64,000 nt of DNA from Niallia taxi (GTDB taxonomy: Bacteria > Bacillota > Bacilli > Bacillales > Cytobacillaceae). Of this stretch, positions 8,900-18,734 are shown piece by piece (within the stretch, counting starts at the first letter, position 1; each line of letters starts with the position of its first letter). Below the pieces are notes generated by a model. That model was not told where the DNA came from. It searched no databases and saw nothing but the letters and a program-made list of their open reading frames with translations. The translations under genes and the position numbers were made by a program. The stretch lies in the NCBI RefSeq assembly GCF_032818155.1, contig NZ_CP102589.1, positions 1,784,001-1,848,000 on the forward strand. The letters are read 5' to 3'.

Positions 8900-9559
8900 A
8901 TGGAATTGGATTTTCAACAGTTTATTCCATCCCTTCCTTTTCTATTAAAAGGAATTACTGTTACATTAAAAATTGTATTTGTTGCCGGGATTTTGGGCTT
9001 TGTATTAGGTATTGTTCTATCAATTTTAAAAATAAGCAAATTTCCAGTATTAAGCTGGATTGCTGATGCGTATACATCTATTTTCAGAGGAACACCGCTA
9101 GTCCTTCAATTAATGATTATTTATTACGGTACACCGCAAATTACTGGTGTGCAAATTGAACCGGCAGCTGCTGCAATTCTGTCATTTGGATTAAACTCCG
9201 CAGCATATATTTCTGAAATTATCCGTGCAGGTATTCTTGCTGTTGATAAAGGTCAGAAAGAAGCGGCACTTGCTCTTGGAGTTAACAACAGACAAGCTAT
9301 GTTTGATTTAATCCTTCCACAAGCACTGAAAAACATCTTTCCAGCACTTATAAACGAAGCAGTATCTCTGACAAAAGAATCAGCGATTGTTACTGTTATT
9401 GGTGTTACGGATATTATGAGACGAGCTTATATAATGGGTGGAGACAAATTTTCCTACTTCGAACCATTATTGTTGGCAGGGGTAATTTATTATGTAATGG
9501 TAATGGTACTGACATTGCTTGCGAAGGTTCTTGAAAGGAGAATGAGAAGAAGTGATTAA
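8900..9559 (+). CDS. artQ: Amino-acid ABC transporter permease ArtQ
   Basis: A 219-residue inner-membrane permease of the HisM/GlnP family with several hydrophobic segments and the EAA-loop-like stretch [22 protein letters not shown] that contacts the ATPase. The start could be a TTG at 8879 or 8888, but the ATG at 8900 gives an N-terminus [10 protein letters not shown] like that of B. subtilis ArtQ and is preferred. The 3' end overlaps artR by 8 bases, consistent with translational coupling. Confidence 0.9.
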   Translation: MELDFQQFIPSLPFLLKGITVTLKIVFVAGILGFVLGIVLSILKISKFPVLSWIADAYTSIFRGTPLVLQLMIIYYGTPQITGVQIEPAAAAILSFGLNSAAYISEIIRAGILAVDKGQKEAALALGVNNRQAMFDLILPQALKNIFPALINEAVSLTKESAIVTVIGVTDIMRRAYIMGGDKFSYFEPLLLAGVIYYVMVMVLTLLAKVLERRMRRSD

Positions 9560-10274
9560 TGTTCAACAATTGCATAAATCATTCGGTTCCTTACATGTCT
9601 TGAAAGGAATCTCAACAGAAATAAAAAAAGGCGAGGTTGTGACAATTATTGGACCATCTGGTTCTGGTAAATCCACTTTCCTGCGCTGCTTGAATTTATT
9701 AGAGGTGCCTACTGAGGGTAAAATTTTCATTGATAATGTGGAAGTTACTGCTAAGAAGGCTAATATAAAAAAAATGAGAGAAAATGTCGGTATGGTGTTC
9801 CAGCATTTTCATCTTTTCCCGCATAAGACTGTATTGCAAAACGTTACGTATGCACCAATTAAGGTAAAAGGCATCAGCAAATCAGATGCTGAAAAGCTTG
9901 GGATGGAATTGCTTACAAAAGTTGGCCTTGCTGAAAAAGCCAATGAATATCCTAGTCGTCTTTCAGGCGGGCAAAAACAAAGGGTAGCTATTGCCAGAGC
10001 ACTTGCAATGAACCCTGAGGTGATTTTGTTCGATGAACCAACTTCAGCACTTGACCCTGAAATGGTTAAAGAAGTTCTGGAAGTAATGAAGTCTCTTGCG
10101 AATACAGGGATTACAATGTTGATTGTGACACATGAAATGGGATTTGCAAGAGAAGCTGCAAGCAGAGTTTTGTTCCTTGACGAAGGATCAGTTGTTGAAG
10201 ATGCACCACCTGCTGAGTTTTTCTCCAATCCAAAAAGCGCAAGAGCAAAAGAATTTCTGGAAAAAATGCTTTAA
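9552..10274 (+). CDS. artR: Amino-acid ABC transporter ATP-binding protein ArtR
   Basis: A 240-residue ABC ATPase that powers ArtPQ-mediated import. It has Walker [10 protein letters not shown], the Q-loop in [11 protein letters not shown], signature LSGGQKQR, Walker [13 protein letters not shown] and the switch histidine in VTHEMGF. The start is GTG, overlapping artQ by 8 bases, with GGAG at 9537-9540 upstream. A terminator follows immediately. Confidence 0.93.
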   Translation: MINVQQLHKSFGSLHVLKGISTEIKKGEVVTIIGPSGSGKSTFLRCLNLLEVPTEGKIFIDNVEVTAKKANIKKMRENVGMVFQHFHLFPHKTVLQNVTYAPIKVKGISKSDAEKLGMELLTKVGLAEKANEYPSRLSGGQKQRVAIARALAMNPEVILFDEPTSALDPEMVKEVLEVMKSLANTGITMLIVTHEMGFAREAASRVLFLDEGSVVEDAPPAEFFSNPKSARAKEFLEKML

Positions 10275-10279
10275 TCCTA

Positions 10280-10310
10280 AAAGCTGTCTTGATACAAGAC
10301 AGCTTTTTTT
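10280..10310 (+). terminator. Terminator of artPQR
   Basis: Perfect 11-bp stem (AAAGCTGTCTT/AAGACAGCTTT) with a 5-base loop and a T tract. Confidence 0.9.
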
Positions 10311-10378
10311 CTATCCTACAAAAACTGGTATAAAAACAAGATGCGGGCACACACTATAAACTAAAAAGGGTGAGTGTC

Positions 10379-10891
10379 ATGCTGAAGTTCTTGGCATTTA
10401 TGCTGCTGGGATTATCCCCGCTCTGGCCTCTGGGAGATAATCCCTTGCCAGGAGATCCATTCGTTATCATCAATAAAAGTACAAACGAATTGACGCTAAT
10501 TGATGATAATCGAGTGCAGACCGTTATTAGTGTCGCGACAGGAAAAAGGGATGAGCTGACCCCAGAGGGCTTGTTCACCGTCACAGTAAAAGCGGAGAAT
10601 CCTTATTACCGGAAGAAGAATATTATGGGTGGAGACTCAAAAAACCCACTTGGCACGAGATGGATTGGATTCGATGCTGAAGGAACAGACGGAAGAACAT
10701 ATGGAATTCACGGGACAAATAATCCTGCTTCCATTGGTCATTATGTGTCTGAAGGCTGTGTGAGAATGCAAAATGAGGTAATTGAATCCATTTTTCAAAC
10801 AGTACCACTTGGAACAAAAGTATTAATTACTGATTCTAAACAAGGCTCAGAAGCGCTAGCAATTGAATACGGAGCAATTAATCATGAATGA
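10379..10891 (+). CDS. L,D-transpeptidase, YkuD family
   Basis: A 170-residue secreted or membrane-anchored protein with a short N-terminal hydrophobic segment (MLKFLAFMLLGLSPLW) and a YkuD catalytic domain. The signature HGTNNPASIGHYVSEGCVRM holds the catalytic His, Ser, Gly, Cys and Arg. Family members cross-link peptidoglycan through meso-diaminopimelate (3-3 links); this one has no LysM domain. The ATG at 10379 has AAGGG at a good distance, and a GTG at 10370 is a less likely start. It is monocistronic between two terminators. Confidence 0.85.
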   Translation: MLKFLAFMLLGLSPLWPLGDNPLPGDPFVIINKSTNELTLIDDNRVQTVISVATGKRDELTPEGLFTVTVKAENPYYRKKNIMGGDSKNPLGTRWIGFDAEGTDGRTYGIHGTNNPASIGHYVSEGCVRMQNEVIESIFQTVPLGTKVLITDSKQGSEALAIEYGAINHE

Positions 10892-10907
10892 GTTAGAAAA
10901 TAATAAA

Positions 10908-10950
10908 AAAAGCTGATTTTAGCCTATTGCGCTAAAATCAGCTTTTTTTT
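10908..10950. terminator. Bidirectional terminator between the L,D-transpeptidase gene and prli42
   Basis: A stem (AGCTGATTTTAGC/GCTAAAATCAGCT, loop about 7 bases) is flanked by A6-7 on the left and T8 on the right, so it can stop transcription from both convergent genes. It overlaps the prli42 stop codon. Confidence 0.85.
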
Positions 10951-11044
10951 AGAATAACATACCTATGCCAATCAGCAAGGTTGATAGTAACATGATGAAA
11001 ATCATTAAGTAGACTACGAATTTCTGAAATTTTTTATTTCTCAT
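10949..11044 (-). CDS. prli42: Prli42-like small membrane protein (31 residues)
   Basis: A 31-codon gene on the minus strand starts with ATG at 11044 and ends with TAA at 10949. GGAGGA lies four bases before the ATG. The product begins MRNKKFQKFVVYL and then forms one hydrophobic helix (residues about 10-31) ending GMLF. Size, the basic N-terminus and the single C-terminal helix fit the Prli42 family, described in Listeria as a membrane miniprotein that anchors the stressosome. The assignment rests on pattern recognition of a very short sequence. It is convergent with the upstream plus-strand gene. Confidence 0.75.
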   Translation of the reverse strand: MRNKKFQKFVVYLMIFIMLLSTLLIGIGMLF

Positions 11045-11205
11045 AAATTCCTCCAATTACTCTCTCTATGTCCTTTTATTTTACTAGGAAAAGCATAAAG
11101 TAACAACTATAAAGAAATTTCCAACAAACTTAGAGATTATATTTCAAACATTTGCTACTTTAGGTGTATACTAATAAAGTGAGTAATTATTTGGAGGAAC
11201 GAAAT

Positions 11206-12330
11206 ATGATTAATAATGAACGTTTATTGAACCAATTTTTGGAGCTTGTACAGGTTGATTCTGAAACAAAATATGAAAAAGAAATTTGTGCATTGCTTAA
11301 AAGTAAATTCGAGGCACTTGGATTAGACGTATTTGAAGATGATACGACAGCTGTAACTGGCCATGGTGCGGGGAACTTGATTTGTACCCTTCCAGGTACT
11401 GTTGAAGGAGCAGATCCGATTTATTTCACTTCGCATATGGATACAGTAGTACCAGGCGTTGGTATTAAGCCTTCCATTAAGGATGGGTATGTTGTAACAG
11501 ACGGCACGACTATTTTGGGTGCTGACGATAAAGCAGGTCTTGCAGTTATGCTGGAGGTTATCACTGTTTTGAAAGAGCAGTCTATCCCGCATGGTACGAT
11601 TCAGTTTGTTATTACAGTTGGGGAAGAGTCAGGTTTGGTTGGTGCAAAAGCTCTTGATCCATCATTGGTAAAGGCTAAATACGGCTATGCATTAGACAGT
11701 GATGGAAGCGTTGGTAATATTGTCGTTGCTGCACCAACACAAGCAAAGGTGAAAGCAACAATTCTTGGCAAAACAGCGCATGCCGGTGTAGCGCCTGAAA
11801 AGGGTATTTCTGCTATTACTATTGCGTCAAAAGCAATTTCTAAAATGCCGCTTGGCAGAATAGACAGTGAGACAACAGCAAATATCGGACGTTTTGAAGG
11901 CGGACAGCAAACAAACATCGTTTGTGACCATGTGGAAATATTAGCAGAAGCTCGTTCCTTGATTGCTGAGAAAATGGAAGCTCAAGTGGAAAAAATGAAG
12001 AATGCATTTGAGTCTGCTGCTAAAGAAATGGGTGGCCAGGCGATTGTTGATGTGGAAGTGATGTATCCAGGCTTTAAGTTCGGTGAAGGTGACCATGTTG
12101 TTGAGGTTGCTCGTAAAGCTGCAGCGAAAATCGGCAGAAGCTGTGAATTACAGCAAAGCGGTGGCGGAAGTGACGCTAATGTCATTTGTGGTTTTGGTAT
12201 TCCTACAGTGAACCTTGCTGTTGGCTATGAGGATATACATACAACAAATGAAAGAATGCCGATTGAAGAATTGAATAAATTGGCGGAAATGGTTGTAGCA
12301 ATCATTGAGGAAGTTGTAGCAAGTAAATAA
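11206..12330 (+). CDS. yqjE: Peptidase T-like M20 metallopeptidase
   Basis: A 374-residue M20-family aminopeptidase-like protein. Metal-site motifs are visible: TSHMDTV (first His and Asp), GADDKAG (bridging Asp) and GEESGLVGA (catalytic Glu-Glu). The dimerisation domain follows at about residues 180-290. It resembles B. subtilis YqjE, which lies in the same position, and is probably a cytosolic di- or tripeptidase. The start at 11206 follows GGAGG at 11193-11197; the frame upstream to 11164 has no ribosome site. Confidence 0.88.
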   Translation: MINNERLLNQFLELVQVDSETKYEKEICALLKSKFEALGLDVFEDDTTAVTGHGAGNLICTLPGTVEGADPIYFTSHMDTVVPGVGIKPSIKDGYVVTDGTTILGADDKAGLAVMLEVITVLKEQSIPHGTIQFVITVGEESGLVGAKALDPSLVKAKYGYALDSDGSVGNIVVAAPTQAKVKATILGKTAHAGVAPEKGISAITIASKAISKMPLGRIDSETTANIGRFEGGQQTNIVCDHVEILAEARSLIAEKMEAQVEKMKNAFESAAKEMGGQAIVDVEVMYPGFKFGEGDHVVEVARKAAAKIGRSCELQQSGGGSDANVICGFGIPTVNLAVGYEDIHTTNERMPIEELNKLAEMVVAIIEEVVASK

Positions 12331-12343
12331 TAGAGCAGAAGCA

Positions 12344-12371
12344 CTTCCCCTTTTATGGGGAAGGCTTTTTT
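12344..12371 (+). terminator. Terminator after yqjE
   Basis: 7-bp GC-rich stem (CTTCCCC/GGGGAAG) followed by GC and six T residues. Confidence 0.85.
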
Positions 12372-12554
12372 ATTTAAATTACTATTCAGAAATAATAGGC
12401 GAAATATTGGAGGATAATGTCTTGCCCGTTTGCTTAAGCAGGAATTAGGCTTTTTTATAGAGGAAATCAATGAAAATTAGTATAATAATACTAGGTAGAT
12501 TTCGAAATTATTGATTTTACATAAAAGTTTATAGAGAAAGCGGGAGAAAAACGA

Positions 12555-13031
12555 ATGATAGAAGCTATAGATAAAGCCGTTATATTTCAAGTAGCAGGTG
12601 GAGAATACGCTATTTCCATTCAGGATGTTATATCAATTGAAAAAGAGGAGAATATAACTAGTGTTGCCCAGCTGCCATCATATGTAATTGGTATAACGAA
12701 GGTGCGAGATGAGCTTATACCAGTGATTGATCTTGAAAATATCCTGTATAACAAAACATCAACTTCATCAGAGCATAACAGACTTATTGTCATCAGACAG
12801 GAGGAACTGTCATTTGCTGTCCTTGTTCATGCAGCGAAAGAAATAATTGATGTGAAAGCCGAAATGATCAAGCAAGCTGGCCTGTCCGTTTACCAAAAGA
12901 CAAGTTATTTTACTGGTGTTTTAAACGTAGAGGATGATCGCTTAATTATGATGATTGATCCGAAAAATTTACTTGATTCACTTGCAGGCCTCAACGATAT
13001 CAAGGATTATATGAATAAACAGCCTGTGTAA
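12555..13031 (+). CDS. Orphan CheW-domain protein
   Basis: A 158-residue single CheW-like domain (residues about 5-145), recognisable by IFQVAGGEYAISIQDV, then LPSYVIGITKVRDELIPVIDL and FTGVLNVEDDRLIMMIDP. CheW couples chemoreceptors to the CheA kinase, but no CheA, receptor or flagellar gene is nearby. It may serve a main chemotaxis array encoded elsewhere or act as an independent scaffold. It sits 21 bases upstream of polY1 in the same orientation and may be co-transcribed with it. I do not recall a counterpart at this place in B. subtilis. Confidence 0.85.
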   Translation: MIEAIDKAVIFQVAGGEYAISIQDVISIEKEENITSVAQLPSYVIGITKVRDELIPVIDLENILYNKTSTSSEHNRLIVIRQEELSFAVLVHAAKEIIDVKAEMIKQAGLSVYQKTSYFTGVLNVEDDRLIMMIDPKNLLDSLAGLNDIKDYMNKQPV

Positions 13032-13052
13032 AGATGAGGATTGGTGGGTGCT

Positions 13053-14312
13053 ATGAAGGAGTTCTATCCGAAAAAAGGCAGAGTAATTTTGCATGTTGAT
13101 ATGAACAGTTTTTATGCATCTGTAGAAATGGCATATGACCCTGAATTAAAAGGAAAGCCACTTGCTATCGCTGGAAATGTGGAGGAACGAAAAGGGATTA
13201 TTATCACTTGCAGCTATGAGGCCAGAAAATTTGGCGTGAAAACAACGATGCCTTTATGGGAAGCGAAAAAACTGTGTCCCAATATGATTATTAAGAAGCC
13301 GCAGTTTGACAGATATCGAACAGCTTCTGTTGCCATGTTTGATATTTTGCGTGAGTTTACCGATTTAGTTGAGCCTGTTTCAATTGATGAGGGTTATCTT
13401 GATATTACAGAGAGTTATGAATTTGGAACACCGCTAGAAATAGCGGAAACCATTCAAAAAAGAATATACGACAGACTCGATTTACCATGCAGTATTGGGA
13501 TTGCTCCTAATAAATTTCTTGCAAAAATGGCGTCGGATTTCAAGAAACCAATGGGGATCACGGTTTTGCGGAAAAGAGATGTTCCTTCTGTGCTTTGGCC
13601 ACTTGCTGTGGAGGAAATGCACGGAATTGGCAAGAAGACAGGCGAAAAGCTTAGGAGCCAGGGGATTGATACAATTAAGGCCCTTGCAGAGGCTGATTCT
13701 ATCCAGCTGAAGGGATTACTTGGTATTAATGGGCCACGGCTTAAGGATCGAGCAAATGGTATTGACAACAGACATGTCGATCCGCAAAGTGCAAATGAAT
13801 TTAAAAGTATCGGTAACTCGACAACACTTGCTAAGGATACATCAAACCAGCAGGAGCTATTTCTTACTATAGCTGAGCTGGCACATAAGGTCGCGACGCG
13901 CATGAAGCGCAAGAAAGTCCACACAAAGGGGATAAGCATTACAATCCGTTATAGTAACAGAAAGAACTTTTCAAAAAGCAAAAAGCTGAATAATCCACTT
14001 AAGTCAGAAAGTGATTTAATAGAGGTCAGCAAGGAATTATTTCTGCAGGGCTGGAATGGAAATCCTATTAGACTGCTTGGTATTACTGCGACAGACTTAG
14101 TAGAAAATGACCATGTTGCAAAACAGCTAGACTTGTTTTCATTTGAGAAGGAAGCGGAAAAAGAACCGTTATGGAAAACGATTGAACAGCTGAAGGAGAA
14201 GTATGGCACGAAGATTATTGAACCTGCCTCTGAGCGAAACGGTATATCAAAATCTGACGAAGATGTCGGTACTCAAACCAGTTTTAACAAAGATTTCCTT
14301 CAAGGAAAGTAG
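13053..14312 (+). CDS. polY1: Y-family DNA polymerase IV
   Basis: A 419-residue translesion polymerase of the DinB branch. Catalytic motifs HVDMNSFYASVE and SIDEGYLDIT are intact, followed by helix-hairpin-helix motifs (MHGIGKKTGEKL, LLGINGPRLKDRANG) and the little-finger domain. A QLDLF motif near residue 368 fits the beta-clamp binding consensus. Downstream gndA matches B. subtilis yqjH-yqjI order. The ATG at 13053 is chosen; TTG (13041) and GTG (13044) alternatives lie too close to the GAGG at 13037-13040. Confidence 0.93.
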   Translation: MKEFYPKKGRVILHVDMNSFYASVEMAYDPELKGKPLAIAGNVEERKGIIITCSYEARKFGVKTTMPLWEAKKLCPNMIIKKPQFDRYRTASVAMFDILREFTDLVEPVSIDEGYLDITESYEFGTPLEIAETIQKRIYDRLDLPCSIGIAPNKFLAKMASDFKKPMGITVLRKRDVPSVLWPLAVEEMHGIGKKTGEKLRSQGIDTIKALAEADSIQLKGLLGINGPRLKDRANGIDNRHVDPQSANEFKSIGNSTTLAKDTSNQQELFLTIAELAHKVATRMKRKKVHTKGISITIRYSNRKNFSKSKKLNNPLKSESDLIEVSKELFLQGWNGNPIRLLGITATDLVENDHVAKQLDLFSFEKEAEKEPLWKTIEQLKEKYGTKIIEPASERNGISKSDEDVGTQTSFNKDFLQGK

Positions 14313-14370
14313 TTTTTAAGATAATTTGCTTTTTGAGAAAATTTTTTTCAAAATTTCGATGAAAGTTTGT

Positions 14371-14398
14371 TTGGAATGAGCTAGAATAGTTGTATAAA
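14371..14398 (+). promoter_or_regulatory. Candidate sigma-A promoter of gndA
   Basis: TTGGAA (14371-14376) and TATAAA (14393-14398) are separated by 16 bases, about 75 bases before the gndA start codon. Confidence 0.5.
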
Positions 14399-14473
14399 TA
14401 GTAGAATCTTGCTAAAGTAAAGTGAATTCAACTATAAAGCTAAGGATACATAGTTTAGAAGGGACGTTAAAAG

Positions 14474-15883
14474 ATGACAAAACAGCAATTTGGGGTTATT
14501 GGTTTAGCAGTAATGGGTAAAAACCTTGCTATGAACATCGAAAGCAGGGGCTATACTGTTTCAGTATTCAACCGTTCTAAAGAAAAAACGGAAGAAATGC
14601 TGCAAGAAACAGAAGGCAAAAACATTTTCGGAACATACACAATGGAAGAGTTTGTGCAATCATTGGAAGTGCCTCGCAAAATCATGCTTATGGTTAAAGC
14701 CGGCCCAGCAACTGATGCTACAATCGAACAATTAAAGCCATTGCTTGATAAAGGCGACATTGTTATTGATGGAGGAAACACTTTCTTCGTAGATACGCAA
14801 CGACGCAACAAAGAATTAAGTGAGCTTGGAATCCACTTTATCGGAACAGGTGTATCCGGCGGAGAAGAGGGAGCTCTTAAAGGGCCTTCTATCATGCCTG
14901 GTGGACAAAAAGAAGCTTATGAGCTTGTAGCTCCTATCTTCCAAGATATTTCCGCTAAAGTGAACGATGAGCCTTGTACAACATACATCGGTCCAGATGG
15001 TGCTGGCCACTATGTAAAAATGGTTCATAACGGAATTGAATATGGAGATATGCAATTAATCTGTGAAGCATACTTCATCATGAAGCATGTTCTTGGCCTT
15101 GAAGCTCAAGAATTGCATGAAGTGTTTGCTGACTGGAACAAAGGCGAGCTTGACAGCTACTTGATCGAAATCACTGCAGATATCTTCACTAAAGTGGATG
15201 AAGAAACTGGTAAGCCACTAGTAGACTTGATCCTTGACACTGCAGGCCAAAAAGGTACTGGTAAATGGACAAGCCAAAGTGCATTAGACTTAGGTGTTCC
15301 GCTTCCAATGATTACTGAATCAGTATTTGCACGTTTCATTTCTGCAATGAAAGACGAACGTACAAAAGCTAGCAAAGTATTGACTGGACCAGAAATCAAA
15401 GCATTTACTGGCGATAAAGCAGCATACATTGAGTCTGTTCGCAAAGCGCTATACTTGAGCAAGATTGTTTCTTATGCGCAAGGTTTCGCGCAAATGAGAG
15501 CTGCATCTGAAGAGTATAACTGGGATCTTAACTACGGTGAGATTGCGATGATTTTCCGTGGAGGCTGCATTATCCGTGCACAATTCCTACAAAAAATCAA
15601 GGATGCTTATGACCGTGACCCAGAATTGAAAAACCTATTGCTTGATCCTTACTTCAGCGATATCACAGAGCAATACCAATCTGCTCTTCGCGAAGTAATT
15701 TCAGGTGCTGTATTAAACGGTATTCCTGTACCAAGCTTTGCTGCTGCACTAGCTTACTTTGACAGCTACCGTACAGAAACACTTCCAGCAAACCTTCTTC
15801 AAGCACAACGTGACTATTTCGGTGCACACACATACCAACGCACTGATAAAGAAGGCGTATTCCACACTAACTGGATGAAATAA
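14474..15883 (+). CDS. gndA: 6-phosphogluconate dehydrogenase (decarboxylating)
   Basis: A 469-residue cytosolic enzyme that oxidatively decarboxylates 6-phosphogluconate to ribulose 5-phosphate. It shows the N-terminal nucleotide-binding motif [10 protein letters not shown], and NRSKE after the second strand suggests NADP preference. The catalytic segment [21 protein letters not shown], the [10 protein letters not shown] lysine-histidine helix and a full C-terminal all-helical domain are present. It is convergent with the region containing zwf, which encodes the preceding oxidative step, so both NADPH-forming pentose phosphate reactions are encoded within 4 kb. Codon use is that of a well-expressed gene. 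Confidence 0.96.
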   Translation: MTKQQFGVIGLAVMGKNLAMNIESRGYTVSVFNRSKEKTEEMLQETEGKNIFGTYTMEEFVQSLEVPRKIMLMVKAGPATDATIEQLKPLLDKGDIVIDGGNTFFVDTQRRNKELSELGIHFIGTGVSGGEEGALKGPSIMPGGQKEAYELVAPIFQDISAKVNDEPCTTYIGPDGAGHYVKMVHNGIEYGDMQLICEAYFIMKHVLGLEAQELHEVFADWNKGELDSYLIEITADIFTKVDEETGKPLVDLILDTAGQKGTGKWTSQSALDLGVPLPMITESVFARFISAMKDERTKASKVLTGPEIKAFTGDKAAYIESVRKALYLSKIVSYAQGFAQMRAASEEYNWDLNYGEIAMIFRGGCIIRAQFLQKIKDAYDRDPELKNLLLDPYFSDITEQYQSALREVISGAVLNGIPVPSFAAALAYFDSYRTETLPANLLQAQRDYFGAHTYQRTDKEGVFHTNWMK

Positions 15884-15887
15884 TAAG

Positions 15888-15926
15888 CCAAACAAAAAAA
15901 CACCTATATGGTGTTTTTTTGTTTGC
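15888..15926. terminator. Bidirectional terminator between gndA and the metallophosphoesterase gene
   Basis: A 17-bp perfect stem (arms 15888-15904 and 15910-15926, core CAAACAAAAAAACACC) contains a T7 run on the plus-strand side and an A7 run that becomes T7 on the other strand. Confidence 0.85.
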
Positions 15927-15932
15927 TTGCTT

Positions 15933-17042
15933 TTATACAAATTCAATATCAATACATACAATTTCTGAACGGCTTCCTAAACGAATCGGAGGTCCCCAAA
16001 AGCCATATCCAGATGATACAATTGCATGAAGCTGCTCCTTTTGTTTATAGCCCCAATCGAGTTCAAATACCCTTCTAGTAATTAAATGATTTGGTGCCAT
16101 TTGACCTCTATGTGTATGGCCAGATAAGGATAAATCGATACCCTCCTCCATTGCTTGCACTAACTCTGCAGGCTGGTGATCCATCATAATCACAGGGAAA
16201 TCGGCAGGTTTTTGTTTCACCAGTTCCTTGATAGGCAAGCGCTTTTTATCTGTCTTATCCTTTCTGCCAACCAGGATAAACCGGTCATCTATTACTTCTG
16301 TCTCATCCATTAATATCTTTACACCGACACGATTCATTTCCTCCAAAAACTCCGGAATTTTATTGCCATAATATTCATGGTTTCCTAGCACGCCGTAAAT
16401 TCCTAAGGGAGCAGTTAATTCCATCATTTTATCGCCCATTCTTTTACGAAGGAAAGGAATAGGGTCATCGTCAATAATATCTCCTGGAAAAAGAATAATA
16501 TCTGGTGTCAATCCATTGATTTGCTCAACTAAACGGTTTAAATGAGCATTGCCTGAAAGTGTGCCGAAATGCATATCTGATGCCATTGCTATTCTCAGCT
16601 TACTTGGTTTTGCTGCTGTTTTAGGGATCATAAGCTCATATTGTTTGACAACAGGGGAATACGCATTATAGCTCCCGGCTATCAGTAAATAGGCAAATAC
16701 TATAAAGGTGGCAATCCCGACTATAGCAATTGTTTTATCAGCATCTGTATATCGTGAAATAATGTATGCTATCAAGTCAGCTAATGGTAGGATAAGGACA
16801 GCATACTGAAGAAAACCGAGCCAGTAAGAACCGACAATTCGGAATACAGGAATGGACCGAATGAGATGGCCGGCAAAATACGAATAAGCGACGATAAGCA
16901 GTAAAGCTGTTAAAACAGGAACATATACATTCGGCAGCAATACCTCGAGCCATGTGAAGATATTCCAGCCAATATATAAAATAATTAAATTATACAGAAG
17001 AAACATGAGTAAGAACTGCAAGACTATTTTTGTTTTTCCCAT
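15933..17042 (-). CDS. Membrane-anchored metallophosphoesterase
   Basis: A 369-residue protein with about four N-terminal transmembrane helices (residues about 5-125) and a calcineurin-like phosphoesterase domain. The five metal motifs are visible: SDMHFG, GDIIDDD, LGNHEYY, MDHQP and SGHTHRGQ. The arrangement resembles B. subtilis YkoQ-type proteins; the substrate is unknown. The minus-strand ATG at 17042 is preferred to a TTG at 17045. It lies between convergent gndA and the zwf gene. Confidence 0.88.
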   Translation of the reverse strand: MGKTKIVLQFLLMFLLYNLIILYIGWNIFTWLEVLLPNVYVPVLTALLLIVAYSYFAGHLIRSIPVFRIVGSYWLGFLQYAVLILPLADLIAYIISRYTDADKTIAIVGIATFIVFAYLLIAGSYNAYSPVVKQYELMIPKTAAKPSKLRIAMASDMHFGTLSGNAHLNRLVEQINGLTPDIILFPGDIIDDDPIPFLRKRMGDKMMELTAPLGIYGVLGNHEYYGNKIPEFLEEMNRVGVKILMDETEVIDDRFILVGRKDKTDKKRLPIKELVKQKPADFPVIMMDHQPAELVQAMEEGIDLSLSGHTHRGQMAPNHLITRRVFELDWGYKQKEQLHAIVSSGYGFWGPPIRLGSRSEIVCIDIEFV

Positions 17043-17077
17043 CAAACTTCCAAACTCCCATCATTTTATAAGTACAT

Positions 17078-17108
17078 AAAAACGTGAAATCGAGGATTTC
17101 ACGTTTTT
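17078..17108. terminator. Terminator downstream of zwf (symmetrical)
   Basis: A perfect 14-bp stem (AAAAACGTGAAATC/GATTTCACGTTTTT) with a 3-base loop gives a T5 tail on either strand. It follows zwf on the minus strand. Confidence 0.85.
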
Positions 17109-17127
17109 GATATTGTTATAATTATAA

Positions 17128-18633
17128 TCAGCAAACATCTACTTCAAACTGGCTAAGTGGCCACCAGAAGAAGCCATCCTTTTCAAGCAGTTCGTCTGCT
17201 TCCTTCGGTCCCATGCTGCCTGCAGCGTAGTTAGGGAAGTTTTCAGCAGTTGTGCTTGACCATGCTTGTGAGATTTTATCAACATAGCTCCAAGAAAGAG
17301 CTACCTCGTCCCAGTGGGTAAAGTTAGTTGCATCGCCATGAATGCTGTCATCAATCAGCTTTTCATATGCTTCAGGTGTATTGATGCTTGCAATGCCTGT
17401 GTTTGCATAGCTTAATTTAATTGGTGTAGCTTCCATATTTTGACCAGCTTTTTTAGCGTTTAAATGCAAGGTAATGCCTTCTTCTGGCTGAATATGAATA
17501 ACAAGCAAGTTTGGAGTAAGTGCTTGATCTTTTTTATCGTAAAGGTTCATTGGAATGTCCTTGAACTGAACAACTATTTTTGTAGATTTTGATTCAAGGC
17601 GTTTTCCTGTACGGATATAAAAAGGCACTCCAGCCCAACGGAAGTTATCGATCATGACTTTTCCGGCTACAAATGTTTCTGTTTGTGATGCTGGATTAAC
17701 CATTTGTTCTTCTCTGTAGCCTGGTACCTCTTGGTCTTCGACAAGTCCTTCTCCATACTGGCCTCTGACAAAGTAGTTCTTTACGTCTTCCCCTTCAACA
17801 GGGCGCATCGCACGGAACACTTTAACCTTCTCAGAACGGATTTCATCAGGTGTTAGACGAATAGGCGGCTCCATTGCAAGCAACGCAACCATTTGCAAGA
17901 TATGGTTTTGCACCATATCACGAAGTGCTCCGCTAGTTTCATAGTATCTGCCTCGTTCTTCAACACCCAAAACTTCACTTGAAGTAACTTGAATATTGCT
18001 GATATAGCGGTTATTCCAAAGGTTTTCAAAAATGGCATTAGAGAAACGGATCGTTTCAATATTTTGTACCATTGCTTTACCTAAATAATGGTCAATGCGG
18101 TATACTTCATTTTCAGCAAATGCTGTCCGGATTTGTTCGTTCAGTTCTTTTGCTGATTCAAGGTCATGGCCAAATGGCTTTTCGATGATAAGGCGTTTAA
18201 AGCCTGAAACATCTGTAAGACCATCCTGTTTAAGATGGATAGCGATTGGGCCAAAGAATTCAGGTGCCATTGCCAGATAGAACACACGGTTTCCACCTAA
18301 ACTGTATTTGTTATCCAGGTCGTCCGCGATGTTTTTCAAAGCAGCATATGAGCTGGAATCTGTAACATCATGTGAATGGTAGCAGAAGTGAGAAGCAAAT
18401 GCTTCTAAATCCTTGCTTCCATCAATCGCTTCAGCGACAGAGTTCTGTACATTTTGTTTGAACTGCTCATCCGTTAACGTTCTTCTTCCTACACCGACTA
18501 CAGCAAAGCGGGAAAGCTTGCCTTTTTGATACAAACGGTAAAGGGAAGGAAACAGCTTTCTGTTTGCCAAATCTCCAGTTGCCCCAAAAATCATGATTAA
18601 CGCAGTAGAATGTTGATTTTGATTCACGTACAT
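17128..18633 (-). CDS. zwf: Glucose-6-phosphate 1-dehydrogenase
   Basis: A 501-residue enzyme that makes 6-phosphogluconolactone and NADPH, the entry step of the oxidative pentose phosphate pathway. It shows the dinucleotide motif FGATGDLANRKLFP, the substrate-binding RIDHYLGK and the C-terminal beta+alpha domain. The start at 18633 follows AGAGG. A promoter candidate lies about 100 bases upstream on the minus strand. It is divergent from rnz across a 388-base gap. Confidence 0.96.
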   Translation of the reverse strand: MYVNQNQHSTALIMIFGATGDLANRKLFPSLYRLYQKGKLSRFAVVGVGRRTLTDEQFKQNVQNSVAEAIDGSKDLEAFASHFCYHSHDVTDSSSYAALKNIADDLDNKYSLGGNRVFYLAMAPEFFGPIAIHLKQDGLTDVSGFKRLIIEKPFGHDLESAKELNEQIRTAFAENEVYRIDHYLGKAMVQNIETIRFSNAIFENLWNNRYISNIQVTSSEVLGVEERGRYYETSGALRDMVQNHILQMVALLAMEPPIRLTPDEIRSEKVKVFRAMRPVEGEDVKNYFVRGQYGEGLVEDQEVPGYREEQMVNPASQTETFVAGKVMIDNFRWAGVPFYIRTGKRLESKSTKIVVQFKDIPMNLYDKKDQALTPNLLVIHIQPEEGITLHLNAKKAGQNMEATPIKLSYANTGIASINTPEAYEKLIDDSIHGDATNFTHWDEVALSWSYVDKISQAWSSTTAENFPNYAAGSMGPKEADELLEKDGFFWWPLSQFEVDVC

Positions 18634-18734
18634 GGACCTCTTTTCTATATATATGTATGGATCTCAATGCTTTTATCTCCAATGGTGTTGATCTTGCCAT
18701 GTTTTTTCTATGGTAAGCATCTTACAGGTATAGA

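Noticed and set aside
13454..13939. 161-codon minus-strand frame
   Set aside because: Antisense to the catalytic and HhH parts of polY1; composition typical of a complementary-strand shadow.
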